Assembly (NCBI GenBank): GCA_021401465.1
Contig: JADDMT010000039.1
Location: 186,001 to 250,000 of the forward strand
DNA length: 64,000 nucleotides
DNA from: Teratosphaeria epicoccoides
Lineage: Eukaryota > Ascomycota > Dothideomycetes > Mycosphaerellales > Teratosphaeriaceae
Direction: 5' to 3'
Shown: one piece after another, positions 41,476 to 52,208 of the stretch
Layout of the letters: each line of letters starts with the position of its first letter
Numbering within the stretch: position 1 is the stretch's first letter
The notes under the pieces: generated by a model
Told to the model about the DNA's origin: nothing
The model's database searches: none
The model's input: only the letters and a program-made list of their open reading frames with translations
Made by a program: the position numbers and the translations under genes

Positions 41476-42951
41476 ATGAAGTTTGGCCATGAATATGAGC
41501 AGGCATTGTCCACCAAAGACTTTCCGACCCAGTGGCTCGGCAGCGCAATCGACTACAAGTACATGAAGAAATGTATCAAGAAAATTCATCGAGAGCTCGA
41601 AGACCTTGGATTGGACGCAGAGACGATTGTCCATCTTGCTAGCCAAATAGAGCTTGAGCAACGAGAGAAAGGAAATGGGAGACCAACAGCTGAGCACCAT
41701 GAGTTCTTCGCCGCCGAGCAACCACGACTCAACACTATACCCGAAGAGTTCTCGCCGCAGTTAAGGATACTGGTAGACAGCAAGACTGGAACGCCCCTGG
41801 ACGCTACGCTTGCGCCTGAGACCAAAGCTGGGTTACAGCAATTAGTGAAGCATGAAATTGCGATCTCAGGACGGTACGAACATCTTGGACACCATGGGAC
41901 CCACGAGGTACGACCCAGACGTCTCTCTATCGAGTCAGAGGCTCTTCGAGAAGAATCACCGCTTCGTTCAGAGGCGAAATGGGTACAGGTTTCCTTGGCA
42001 TCGGCAAAAGACTTCTTTGATATGCTAGCGCCCAAGTTGGAGGAACTTGAACATCTGCGCAATGCTGAGACTAACAGACTTGAGAATGAGATCCTGGACT
42101 TAGGCGTGGCAGTCGAAGATGTGGTTGAACCCGTCAGGGACGGTTTTGAGGCGAAGCGACGTGTAAGCTACAAGGACCTGTACTGGTGGCGAGAAATGTT
42201 CCGGCTGTATCTGGACAAGCCGATCTTCTACTCCAGTACTGAGCAGAACCGAGGAGGCGTCACGTTCGTGGAAGCACGATCGAGACTCCAAGCGTACGAT
42301 CAGCAGATCCGGGACATTGGGCTTTTGAGCAAGATGAAGACACCGCAAGCGAGGAAGGCTGCAAAGATGTTCTTGGACCTCAACGTGGACATCCTGAAAA
42401 TTATGCACTTTCAGGAGATTAACGCAAGAGCCATGACCAAGATTGTGAAGAAATTCAACAAACGAACGCACTTGGAAGGGCAGGCCTTTATCAAGAACTT
42501 GCGAGCGAAGTACCCTTCCCTGGATTTACCAGCCCCCGGTTCGAATACAAAGATAACGCGATCCGCCGGCTTTGCTAACAGCATAGCTCGGGACCTTGAT
42601 CTGGAGCTCCGAAGCAAGGTCTTGTCAATTGTTCCACAGCCAGATGAATGGCAGTGTCCAGTGTGCTACTCGTTGGCCTGGCGACCTGTCAGTCTGGGAT
42701 GCTGCAATGCATGCTTTTGCATTAGATGCGTAATCAAGATGCAGGATGATGGACATGCGAAGTGTCCGATGTGCAATTGCGAGAGCGTCATGAAAGCAGA
42801 TGGGCGCAACATTGATTTCGAGGCGATGGACTTTCTAGAGAAGTACTTCAGGCTTGAGGTCCAAAAACGGCAACAGGAGAATGAGGAGGCGGATCTGGTG
42901 CGTAGATACGGCGAAGAATTCGTTGCTGGACCGAAGTGCAGCGTCATGTGA
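41476..42951 (+). CDS. SPX-RING protein with C-terminal CaaX box
   Basis: An intronless 491-residue frame; MKFGHEYEQAL is a canonical SPX start and the first ATG in frame. The SPX domain spans about residues 1-340 with WLGSAIDYKYMKKCIKKIHRE near the start and LDLNVDILKIMHFQEINARAMTKIVKKFNKR at its end, the basic patch that senses inositol pyrophosphates. A RING-type finger follows at about 394-436 (CPVCYS..LGCCNACFCIRC..CPMC), where the usual His ligand is not in place. The last four residues are CSVM, a farnesylation-type CaaX box. SPX-RING proteins are ubiquitin ligases tied to phosphate signalling in plants; fungal relatives are poorly studied. Membrane attachment through a lipid is inferred. 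Confidence 0.92.
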   Translation: MKFGHEYEQALSTKDFPTQWLGSAIDYKYMKKCIKKIHRELEDLGLDAETIVHLASQIELEQREKGNGRPTAEHHEFFAAEQPRLNTIPEEFSPQLRILVDSKTGTPLDATLAPETKAGLQQLVKHEIAISGRYEHLGHHGTHEVRPRRLSIESEALREESPLRSEAKWVQVSLASAKDFFDMLAPKLEELEHLRNAETNRLENEILDLGVAVEDVVEPVRDGFEAKRRVSYKDLYWWREMFRLYLDKPIFYSSTEQNRGGVTFVEARSRLQAYDQQIRDIGLLSKMKTPQARKAAKMFLDLNVDILKIMHFQEINARAMTKIVKKFNKRTHLEGQAFIKNLRAKYPSLDLPAPGSNTKITRSAGFANSIARDLDLELRSKVLSIVPQPDEWQCPVCYSLAWRPVSLGCCNACFCIRCVIKMQDDGHAKCPMCNCESVMKADGRNIDFEAMDFLEKYFRLEVQKRQQENEEADLVRRYGEEFVAGPKCSVM

Positions 42952-43251
42952 AAATGGTCAAAGCACCACAGCATTGGTACAAGGAAGGAGAACTGGTTTC
43001 TGACTCTTTGGCTATTTGGGGGAAGAGCAGCAAACTGCATGGCGAGGCGTTTGGGATGTGGGAACAAGGCGCGACTTGAGATACCCCCGCTTGATTACGT
43101 CAAGGACGATGAGCAAAGATCAGGTGCGTACATATGTATGATGTACATGTAGCCAGCCATCACCAATGCCAATACATATCTTTGAAGTCTGTGTCTCTGG
43201 CCGACTGACAGCAGAGTCATACTCCCCCCAGCATTGACCTCAACATCAAAG

Positions 43252-44114
43252 ATGGCCCCAACTCAGCCAGACCATCCGGACTCTCAGCTGTTCCCTCACG
43301 CCACCGGACCGGCTAAAGCTATCGTAGAGGCGCACCAGGCAGAGGCGCCTCTAGTACTATACTCAGGATGGTTTTGTCCGTTCGTCCAACGTACCTGGAC
43401 TGTGCTTGAGGAGAAGAAGATACCCTATCAGTACGTCGAAGAAAATCCGTACCACAAGAGTCAACGTCTCCTCCAGCTTAACCCCCGTGGTCTCGTGCCA
43501 ACATTGCAATACGACGGAAAGCCTCTGTACGAGTCCGTCGTGATTCTCGAGTTCCTGGAAGACGCATACCCGGACCATAGACCGAAGCTTCTGCCGACAG
43601 ATATCTACGAGAGGGCTGGGACCAGGATTTGGACGGACTTTGTCACGAGCAGGATCATTCCGGCTTTTCATAGATTCTTGCAGTTTCAGCCGATGGACGA
43701 TACGGGGGGGTTGAAAGAGGCTCGGAAGGAATTCTTGGCGAAGCTGAAGGAGTTTGTGAATGAGGCGGATGGGGAGGGACCATTCTTCTTGGGGAAGGAG
43801 CCTAGTTTGATTGATTTTGTGATCGCGCCTTGGATTGTGAGTATCTTACACAGCTCGGCCGGTGAGGATGTACTGATCTGTTGTAGGTGCGGCTTTGGGT
43901 TCTTGATCATTTCAAGGAAGGGTTGGGGATCAGGGAGAGTGATGGCGAATGGGCGCGCTTCTGGAAGTACAAGAAGGCGTTGGAGGAGCGTCCGAGTATC
44001 AAGAACACCACGAGCGAGACGGAGCATTACCTGCCTATCTACGAGAGGTATCACAACAATACGGCACAGAGTGAGTTGGCGAAGGCGACGAGGAAGGGTC
44101 GCGGCGTCCCATGA
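43252..44114 (+). CDS. glutathione S-transferase, omega-like
   Basis: Exons 43252-43836 and 43887-44114 with a 50-bp intron (GTGAGT...TTGTAG), 270 residues. The thioredoxin-like N-domain reads LVLYSGWFCPFVQRTWTVLEEK, with C42 as the likely catalytic cysteine of omega or dehydroascorbate-reductase type enzymes, then NPRGLVPTLQYDGKPLYESVVILEFLEDAYP, the glutathione site. The C-domain has FFLGKEPSLIDFVIAPWIVRLW across the intron. Likely roles are glutathione-dependent thiol exchange or detoxification in the cytosol. The two codons before MAPTQ lack an ATG, which fixes the start. Confidence 0.93.
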
Positions 44115-44201
44115 GGCAGCTGAGTCGTAGCACTGCGCAAGTACTTTCTACAACCTTGAAAGCTTTTTTTGACGATAGCATCGTGCATACCAGGCTTGTG
44201 A

Positions 44202-44516
44202 TCAATACACCCATCTAAAATCTCGACAAGCCGGTCCCTCTTTGAGCCTTTCCGTCGGCACGTCTCTCGCTCGGAGATCCACACCCTGCTTCCTGTTCCT
44301 TCGCTTGTTGTCAATGATTGTGTAGGATCCCAGAATCAGCGTCAAAAGCATGCCAGTTGCGCTAAACGCAGCTGTAGTCGTCAACGCGGGAATGTACTGC
44401 GGCGCGTCTTGGGACCGGAAGATGTTGGCACTGACTACGCCCATCATGTTTGCCAGTGGCACGCACACGGAAGTCAGGAGAACGCGGCGGTTTTCGTCGG
44501 CGATGTTGTTGTTGTA
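44202..44516 (-). pseudogene. C-terminal relic of an MFS transporter
   Basis: A minus-strand stretch of 104 codons and a stop reads YNNNIADENRRVLLTSVCVP, then NMMGVVSANIFRSQDAPQYI and a hydrophobic helix, and ends VPTERLKEGPACRDFRWVY. This is the end of allantoate/nicotinate-type (Dal5/Tna1-like) major facilitator transporters, covering only the last two helices and tail. A TGA lies directly upstream in frame (44517-44519), and the 350 bp beyond hold no recognisable transporter sequence. About four fifths of the gene is therefore missing. It lies tail-to-tail with the glutathione transferase gene. Confidence 0.7.
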
Positions 44517-44871
44517 TCATGGTTTTAGCCTCATGATAGGCCAGGTACCTACGAGTGGTTGTTCTGTTGGCCAAGCAATGCGCCGTGGGCCGGCCCTACT
44601 TGCAACTCCGATGTCAGTACATTCGTCGTGGTTGTACGTACCGCTACCGGGTTGAGATTGAGATGATAAGAGAGCCCGGTCAAGGCATGTCGACGCGACC
44701 AATGAGAGGGGGTCAATCGCGAGTGTCTTGGCTCGCTGTCTGACACCTGTCTGACGGCTCCCAGGGCAAGCCGAGCGTTGTCAAACAGCGCGGCGACGAT
44801 CCGCGAAGGGCGTCAGTCGAAGCATACTGCGCGAACATGAAGCGTAGAGGCCTATATCTGGGCTCAGCCGA
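44517..44871. other. intergenic next to the MFS relic
   Basis: No further transporter sequence could be read in any frame here. It joins the relic to the 3' end of the DUF155 gene. Confidence 0.4.
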
Positions 44872-46284
44872 TCACGCTTTTCCCAGCTGCTTTTTCAGAT
44901 ACTCCTTCAACAAGACCTCCGTCGCGCCCTCGTCCTGACTTTCACACCACTCCCTCCACAGTCTCCTCACCTCAAATAGCACCTCGATCGTGATCAAAAC
45001 GATGATCAACCACTCCAATTCGGTACTGTGCTTCTCGCTCAACCGCTCTCTCAGCACCGCCGCGATCTCACTTGCATAATCCATCCTCTGGTTCAAAACC
45101 TTGATCCTCTCACCTACGTCTAAAGCACTACCTACCTTCTCGTAGTAGTCTTCGAGACCGAGTTCGTGCGGCGAGTCCCAGAAGAGGTCAGGCAGGCGGT
45201 CTGTGAGCTCAGAGTAGAGGTTGAGTTGGGCGCGAATGGTCAGGAGTTCACCGGTCTTCTGGAGGATGAAGTGACGTGTGAAGTTGAGTTTTGAGCCGGC
45301 GGAGAGGGTTGAGGGAATGCTGCGGGTGGAGTGGAAATAGGTGTTGAGCATATTTTCCAGGACAGCAAGTTTGGTGCTCCGGGCGAGGGCGGAGGAGAAG
45401 GCAATTTTGGTGAGGATGGCGGCGATTTCGTGTTTTTGCTCCTCCGACTTGGGCGCTCCTTCTTGCACGGCGTCATCAAGGCTGCTTGAGGACAAGGGAT
45501 TGGTGGCTTTGGTGCCGAGGACGATGGTCTCGCCTACGATCTTGCTGTGTTCGCGGGACGGATCTTCGATGTACTCGAGGTCTTCTTGTTCCACGTTCTC
45601 GCTTGCATGGCTGTTCCTTGCGGCTTTGATGAGAACACGCTCCACGATCGCGCTCGCCTGCTTCTCTGGTACATTCCAGGTCACGACGCTGCCGGAAGGA
45701 AAGAGGAAGACGTCGCCTGCGCCCTGCAGCACTTCTCCCCCCGTCTCGTTGTCTCTGACGGCATAATTAGGAGTCTGCACATGCAGCACGTGTGGGAAGA
45801 GCTCCGTGTTGAAGGGATCTGGAGCATATCCTTCTTGGCTCAAGACCTCTTGGGCAATGTGTAAGTCATACTGCTCAGCTGCACAGTATGCTGTGACATC
45901 TTTCGTTTCTATGCCCGGGCCCACGTGCGCTCGCCGTCCCCTGCCCTGTATGATTTGCGTAGACCTCTGCGCCTCGGCCGCCACCCGCCGCAACGATGTC
46001 CTGCTCGCCTGCTGCGCTGCTCCTTTGCGCTTGGCAGGCTTGGTCAGCGTCGGGGACTTGTCCTGTACCTCACGCTCCTCCAGCTTCGTTGCCTCCTCCT
46101 GGCGCAACGGGCGGTGGAGGCTAAAGTGGTTCTTTGGCATCTTTCCGCCTTGTCTCAAGCTGGTCGACGCCAGAGCTTGCTGTGCTCGCTGCCACCGAGG
46201 ACAACATCGCGTGGGCGTATTTGTGGTCAGCCCTCGGGTGACGATACTGCCGAATGCTGCCCAAGTCGCGGCTCTGGAAAGCAT
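44872..46284 (-). CDS. MRX10: DUF155 mitochondrial protein, RMND1/Mrx10-like
   Basis: An intronless 470-residue frame. The basic, acid-free N-terminus (MLSRAATWAAFGSIVTRGL) fits a mitochondrial presequence. The DUF155 core begins with VTAYCAAEQYDLHIAQEVL and continues GDVFLFPSGSVVTWNVPEKQA and AFSSALARSTKLAVLENMLN; near the end are RMDYASEIAAVLRERLSEKHSTELEW and one membrane helix (LIIVLITIEVLFEV). Human RMND1 anchors or supports mitochondrial translation, and yeast Mrx10 is associated with the mitochondrial expression machinery. The same location, an inner-membrane anchor facing the matrix, is inferred. It is divergent from VPS41. Confidence 0.88.
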   Translation of the reverse strand: MLSRAATWAAFGSIVTRGLTTNTPTRCCPRWQRAQQALASTSLRQGGKMPKNHFSLHRPLRQEEATKLEEREVQDKSPTLTKPAKRKGAAQQASRTSLRRVAAEAQRSTQIIQGRGRRAHVGPGIETKDVTAYCAAEQYDLHIAQEVLSQEGYAPDPFNTELFPHVLHVQTPNYAVRDNETGGEVLQGAGDVFLFPSGSVVTWNVPEKQASAIVERVLIKAARNSHASENVEQEDLEYIEDPSREHSKIVGETIVLGTKATNPLSSSSLDDAVQEGAPKSEEQKHEIAAILTKIAFSSALARSTKLAVLENMLNTYFHSTRSIPSTLSAGSKLNFTRHFILQKTGELLTIRAQLNLYSELTDRLPDLFWDSPHELGLEDYYEKVGSALDVGERIKVLNQRMDYASEIAAVLRERLSEKHSTELEWLIIVLITIEVLFEVRRLWREWCESQDEGATEVLLKEYLKKQLGKA

Positions 46285-46478
46285 CGGACGCGTGATTTCT
46301 GGGTTCAGACAGGAGTATCACACGAGCCCATCGCGTGGCTCGCCGTCTCGTCCCCCTCCTCCGCCGAGCTCTCCGCACCAAGCTTCGCATCCCATGCAGC
46401 ATCCCGCTTGACATCACCGGCGCACACCGAACACCTTGAAGGATCGTGTCTCGCCGGCTTCTTCCTCATGTCTGCAGC
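46285..46478. promoter_or_regulatory. compact divergent promoter, MRX10 and VPS41
   Basis: A spacer of 194 bp between two start codons that must serve both genes. No core element is evident. Confidence 0.45.
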
Positions 46479-49400
46479 ATGTCCGACGATGCCGAGGCGA
46501 CGGACGAACATGGCCTGCAGCTTCCACCGCCCGCGCCAGCAGATGAGCAGAACGGCCGCCAACAACATGCGTCGACGCCAGAGTACGAGCGCGGAGGCGG
46601 TGGTGGAGAGGAAGAGGATGCGGGTGAAGACGATGAAGACGACGATGAGCCCAAGCTGAAATACGCGAAGCTCACAGGGTGTTTGACAGGCGTGTATCGC
46701 AATGGCGACTCTACTTCAGCCTTCGCTGTGGCCGGCGACAAGATGGTCATGGGGACCCATAATGGCAGTGTGCATGTGCTGGCGCTTCTGGGTCTGCACG
46801 GTATCAGGAGCTACCGAGGACATAATGCAACGGTCACTTCCGTATCTGTCTCGCCAACACCTCCTCCGCCATCGACAGTTCGAGGACACGACGGGAGCAC
46901 ACAGGTACTGTCGCCTTCGGGACCACAGGCACGAGCATCTTCAACACGGGACCAGTCCATCGCCGCCAGCACCAGATCCTTCCGAATCCCTCAGCGACAG
47001 CCGCCTCAGCCAGAAGCAGTCTCCAACACTCCAGCCAACCAGATATATATTGGAACGTCGTCATTAGATGGTCATGTCTGCATTCAGTCTCTCGTCGATC
47101 CCAAGGATGTACTACTACGAAACTTCGCGAGACCGGTCCAAGCTGTCGCACTATCGCCAGACTATAAGAACGATCGAACATACCTCTCAGGAGGCCTCGC
47201 CGAGAAGCTGATTCTCACGGTCGGTGGGAAGGCTGGTGTGAGTGCTGATGCAAATACGACCAGTGCAGCAGCCGCCGCGTCGGGCTGGCTGGGTAGCATA
47301 GGCCTAGGCGCGAACACCGGGCGAGACACGGTCTTGCATAGCGGCGAAGGCCCAATACATGCCGTCAAGTGGTCATTGAGCGGAAAGTGGGTGGCATGGG
47401 TGAACGAACAGGGTATCAAGATCATGCGGTCACACTTAAAGCTTGGCAGTGAAGACAGCGAAGATGCATGGCGCCGTGTAGCATTCGTCGAGAGACCCAA
47501 TCGCAAAGGATGGAAGGATATGGCTGGCGTGTGGAAAGCAAGGTGCGAATGGATCGATGAGAAGAGCTTGGGAGACGACGAGCCACCGACCAGTGCAAAC
47601 GGAGGCCTCAGCGGCACCAATGGCATTGTGAAACCAGGGAACTCAGTCACGAACAGTAGAAAGATTGAGCGACTCGTGGTGGGCTGGGGAGACACCGCCT
47701 GGGTACTCCATGTGCAACCTGGCGTAGGATACACTGCTCATTCCGGTCAAAAACATATTGGCAAAGTCGAAAGTGTGCACAAGCTGCACTTCACGGACTG
47801 CATTGTTTCTGGCGTCTCCATGTACTCGCCGTCACTGCTGGTAGTGCTTGCCTACCGCACGAGAGACGACGATGACAAGCCTGTTGCGTCCGACGACAAA
47901 GCTGTCGGTAGAGGTGGGCGGCCACGACATCGTCGAACGGGCCTTGCGCCGGAGCTGAGACTGATCGATGTGGCCGATGGCTCTGAAGTTGACGTCGATG
48001 AGCTTTCCATTTCCCGTTTTGAGGCTTTGTCTGCACAGGATTACCATCTCAGTACGATGGCCATGCCACAGCCGCTCTCGGCTGACAGAACAGCACGCGA
48101 GCAACGAGGCGCTCTAGAAGCAGCATGGGAAGCAGCTGGCGGCGGGTACGCATCTCGGCTCTTCAGTTCTGCTGCCAGTGCTAGGAGCGGTAGCAGTGGC
48201 GACAGAAAGAACTCCGCAGCGAGTCCCCCAGCATCTGTTAAAGGCATGCCGCTATCCAGCCAAAAGGCGGTGGACCCACATCCACTTGTCATTGAGCCAG
48301 GCCTAAAGATCTTCGTCCAGAGTCCGTACGATTGCATTTTGGCTGTCAAACGTGATCTGGCGGACCACCTCGAATGGCTGGTCGAGCGCGAGCGCTATGC
48401 AGATGCCTGGCGGCTGGTGGATGAGCACCCGGACGTTGCTGATGCATCCCTGATGGATCAACGGAGTTACAGCTCACAGCCAAACACACCAGGGCCTACT
48501 AACCAAGGCAGCCTGGTTGACTTCTTTGCCGACAGTGACACGACATCTGATCTGGGTAATCAACAGTCCGCCGCCAACATGGAGAAGCGCAGAATAGGCG
48601 ACTTGTGGCTGCAGCAGCTCGTAGTGGCCGACAATTGGACCGAGGCTGGTAAGATCGCAGCCAAGGTACTGGGTACAAGCAGCCGATGGGAGCACTGGGT
48701 GTGGACCTTTGCTCAGGCAGGACGATACGACGAGATCACACCCTACATTCCAAGCACATCTATTGGGCTCGGGCAGCAACGAGCGCTGCCGAGTTCAGTA
48801 TATGAGGTGATATTGGGCCATTACCTCTCCACAGATCCTCCTCGGCTCAAGGAACTGCTCGACCAGTGGGATCCGGAGCTATTCGATGTGAGGTCCGTGA
48901 TTACGGCCATTGAGAACAGGCTGCACAGTGGCGATGTGAGCGAGGACAGTGTTGAAGGTGGCGAGCAAGGGCGAGACTGGCGCATCCTAGTCGACGCGCT
49001 GGCAAGGCTTTACTTAGCTGATGGTCGAGCGAGAGATGCACTGAAATGCTACATTCGGGCGCAGAATGCCGATTCAACGATCCAGCTGATCAAGGACGAA
49101 AACCTTATGCAGGCGGTCGATCCTGATGAGATCCGTGGCCTGGTATTGCTCCGAATAAGCAAGACTCAGCTCAGGAACGCACCTCTAAGTGAGTTGGAAG
49201 AGGCTTCCTCCGAGCCCCTCACCCTCCTTGCGGAGGAAGCGCTTCGAGGCACTGTCATGCCAGCGACTGTGATCGGCCAGCTTGAGCGCAAAAGCCCAAG
49301 CATGCAGCCCTTCATCTTCTACTACCTCCGTATTCTCTGGCGCGGCCTTCTAGACCGCAACGAGGACCTCCAGCCGCGACGAAGGCGGCTCACCCGCAAT

Positions 49401-50437
49401 CGCGACGCTCAAGAAGGTCAAGCACTCGTCGAGGACCATGCCGACTTGGCCGTGTCGCTCTTCGCCGAATACGATCGCGAGCTGCTGATGAATTTTTTGC
49501 GAACGAGTGAGGTCTACAGCTATGAGAAAGCAGCGCAGATCTGCGAACAACGACATTATATCCCTGAGCTGGTATACATACTTTCGAAGACCGGACAGAC
49601 GAAGAGGGCGCTGTGGCTCATAATTGGCGAGCTGGGGGATGCCAGTCAAGCCATTGCGTTTGCGAAAGAGAACGGAGAGCTGTGGGATGATTTGCTAGAC
49701 TACTCTATGAATCGCCCACGTTTCATTCGAGGGCTTCTGGAGGAGGTCGGGACAGCTATTGACCCAGTCAAGATGGTGCGCCGGATACCCGAAGGGCTCG
49801 AGATTGAGGGTCTGAAGGAGGGTATTCAGAAACTTGTGCGGGAATACGAGATTCAACATTCGGTTTCGGAGGGCGTTGCACGGGTGTTGAGAGGAGAAGT
49901 CAACGTCGGTATGGAATCGCTTCGCGCCGGTCGTAGAAAGGCTGTAAGGTTTGAGGTCGTGCATGAGGCTGTCGACGATATCGATCTGTCGGTGAGAGAT
50001 GTGCCCACAAAGCTGCCAAAAGGAACAGAAACGCTTGCCACACCCAAGAGGCGGGCGGAGACGGACCAAGCGAAATGGGTCGAGCCGGGACATTGTGTTG
50101 GATGCGGCGAGGCGTTCCATGAAGAGGGTAAGCATGCACCAACTCAAGTGACGGTTGACGTCGCTGACACATCTATGCAGAGAAACAGCCCCTCGTCGGC
50201 TTCGTCTGCGGCCACGTCTACCACCTCACTTGTCTCCTCCGCGCGAATCCAGATACCAACAACGAAGACAGGATTGAGCGACTGCTCAAACAGCTCGGTT
50301 ATGACGACGAGAATCAAGAGGATTCCAGCAACAGCGGTCTTACCCGGTCAATCGGTGCCAAGGTCGCGCATTCGCATATTATTAAGAATGTTGTGGAAGG
50401 CGGGTGCCGGCATTGCGTGATACCTGAGGGTGCCTGA
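46479..50437 (+). CDS. VPS41: HOPS subunit Vps41
   Basis: Exons 46479-50127 and 50181-50437 with a 53-bp intron (GTAAGC...ATGCAG), 1301 residues. An acidic N-terminus precedes a WD-type propeller starting LKYAKLTGCLTGVYRNGDSTSAFAV and including VHVLALLGLHGIRSYRGHNATVTSVSVS and YIGTSSLDGHVCIQSL. A helical clathrin-repeat region runs from about 700. The C-terminus is a RING-H2 split by the intron: GHCVGCGEAFHEE, then QPLVGFVCGHVYHLTCLL, then GGCRHCVIPEGA. The unspliced frame would lose the second half of the RING. Vps41 is the Rab7-effector subunit of HOPS, tethering vesicles to the vacuole. Long Ser/Ala-rich inserts interrupt the propeller, common in filamentous fungi. Confidence 0.95.
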
Positions 50438-50744
50438 GGTTAGTAAATCTCATGTGGAGGGGCTTTCTGTATAGTTAGGCCAACGTCATGAATGCATTGC
50501 TTTTGAGCGAGGCGTAAGGCGTGCATGCATCTGGGACCTCGATTGTGAGAGGGTCGCACAGAGCATTTGATTGGATCTAGTGTATGTAGGAGTAAATACC
50601 CTCTTATGCTGGCCTTTAGAGGCAGACATGCTTGCCGCATTCTTTCCGAGAGAAAGTATTGCACTAGGTCTCACCAGCGTCACGCTGGAAGACGCGAACG
50701 CCTATTGAAACCATCGCCGTGGCCCGGGCGACTTCTTCTGCCTA
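50438..50744. other. intergenic between convergent genes
   Basis: Joins the ends of VPS41 and the unknown acidic protein gene. Nothing else seen. Confidence 0.4.
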
Positions 50745-51755
50745 TCAATACATGGCGGCAGTGCCCTCCTCGTGCTGCTGCGGCCCCTTCTCGACAAGCA
50801 CATAGCCACTCATCGTCACATCAGCGCGGCCATGCTCCTCCACAATCTGTGCCTGCTCCTCCCCTCCAGCCCCCTGCCCCTCCATCTCAGCCTCATCGCC
50901 CATGGCCGGCGTGGCCTGCGGCTCCCTCTTCACAGCAGACGCAACTGCAATCTCCTCGCCCTCGCTCATCGCCTCGACCGGCACACATACGCTCTCAGCC
51001 TTGCGGCCTTCCATTTCAGTAGTCGGTGAAGGACCATCCGCAACCGAGACAACCTCCTCGTTCTTGACTTTTGCCTTAGCCTTGCCCTTACCAGCCGCCC
51101 GCGCTGTCTGCTGCTGAGCATCCCAAGCCATCAAAGTCCGCAAGCTGTGCATCATAGCCGTCAAAATGCTCTCGCGCGAGCGACCTTGCTGAATGTGGTC
51201 CGCGACAATCATGCGGATGTGGTGACAGAACCTGCTACTGCGCATGACGTCCTCCGCGGACCTGGGCTTCTTGACAGTGTACAGCCTGCGCTGCACGCCT
51301 TGCGGTAATGGCGGCTCGCCGCGAGGAGCGGGAGGGAGTGGAGGGAGCTTCTCTTCAAGTGACTTGGGCTTGTCTTGAGTTGTGGGCTTAGCTTCGTCGC
51401 TGTATGACGTGGAACCGGCGGAGTCGCGGCTAGCCTCGAAGTCAGCAACCATGGTGGCTAGGTGATTCTTGTTCGCTTCGGCTTTCTCGGCGTACATGTC
51501 GGAGGAAGGTGTGCGACTGTCCGTCGTGGTGTCGGAGTGCAAAGGAGAAGCGGCAATGGCCCCGGAACGTGCGGTAACAGGTAGGTGGGATCGCTTCTTC
51601 ACACGACCGCCGTGTGTTGATGACAACTTGGCGACACCGACCAGAGGTGAAGCGACCTTGCGAGACACTCGATTGAGCAGTGGAGACCGCTCGGTCGTGT
51701 CTCTCTGCGCACGAAACGGTCCAGAGGAAGGTGCGAACTTTCGAGCTGCCGGCAT
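50745..51755 (-). CDS. unknown basic/acidic disordered protein
   Basis: An intronless 336-residue frame from MPAARKFAPSSGPF. The first 70 residues are basic (GGRVKKRSHLP), the C-terminal third is acidic. The only ordered-looking part is about residues 150-225, with PQGVQRRLYTVKKPRSAEDVMRS and HHIRMIVADHIQQGRSRESILTAMMHSLRTLMAWD, probably helical. A KGKAKAKVK stretch could be a nuclear signal. No known domain recognised; codon-like regularity and the ordered core support a real gene. Confidence 0.6.
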   Translation of the reverse strand: MPAARKFAPSSGPFRAQRDTTERSPLLNRVSRKVASPLVGVAKLSSTHGGRVKKRSHLPVTARSGAIAASPLHSDTTTDSRTPSSDMYAEKAEANKNHLATMVADFEASRDSAGSTSYSDEAKPTTQDKPKSLEEKLPPLPPAPRGEPPLPQGVQRRLYTVKKPRSAEDVMRSSRFCHHIRMIVADHIQQGRSRESILTAMMHSLRTLMAWDAQQQTARAAGKGKAKAKVKNEEVVSVADGPSPTTEMEGRKAESVCVPVEAMSEGEEIAVASAVKREPQATPAMGDEAEMEGQGAGGEEQAQIVEEHGRADVTMSGYVLVEKGPQQHEEGTAAMY

Positions 51756-52208
51756 GGTGGCTTGTGCTCTTGGTGATGTATATATGTTTGGAGCGTAGCC
51801 GAAAGCGGTGTTACGCTCGTTGCTCTGGTGAACAAGATGATGCTGTGCGATCCTCCTTTTTGCTGGGTTATGTGACCACTTGTTTGAGTTGTGGCGCCGT
51901 TAGTATCGAGGTGTTGAAGCTTCTCTTGTTTGCTCCAATATGCTTGAAAGAGGGTATTTGGTAGTGGGAAGAAGTCAGGATGTTTCGAGATGCAAGCAAA
52001 AGATGGGCTGTAGTCGAGGCCACACGATGCGTGAGTCATCCAAAGTTCACTTTCACGTGCGTGTAAACCTTTGTGCAGTTGCCTGACTCGTCTTCGCCAC
52101 AGTGCATAGGCGTAATGTGGAACCATTGTCATGCGAGATGTGCACATTCGTTGGCCATTTCGATTCGAGAGCGTACTCGCTGTCTCGATTTTTGGTTGAT
52201 TGTCACAG
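51756..52208. other. intergenic, about 450 bp
   Basis: Upstream of the unknown gene and downstream of the enoyl-CoA hydratase gene. No feature seen. Confidence 0.4.
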
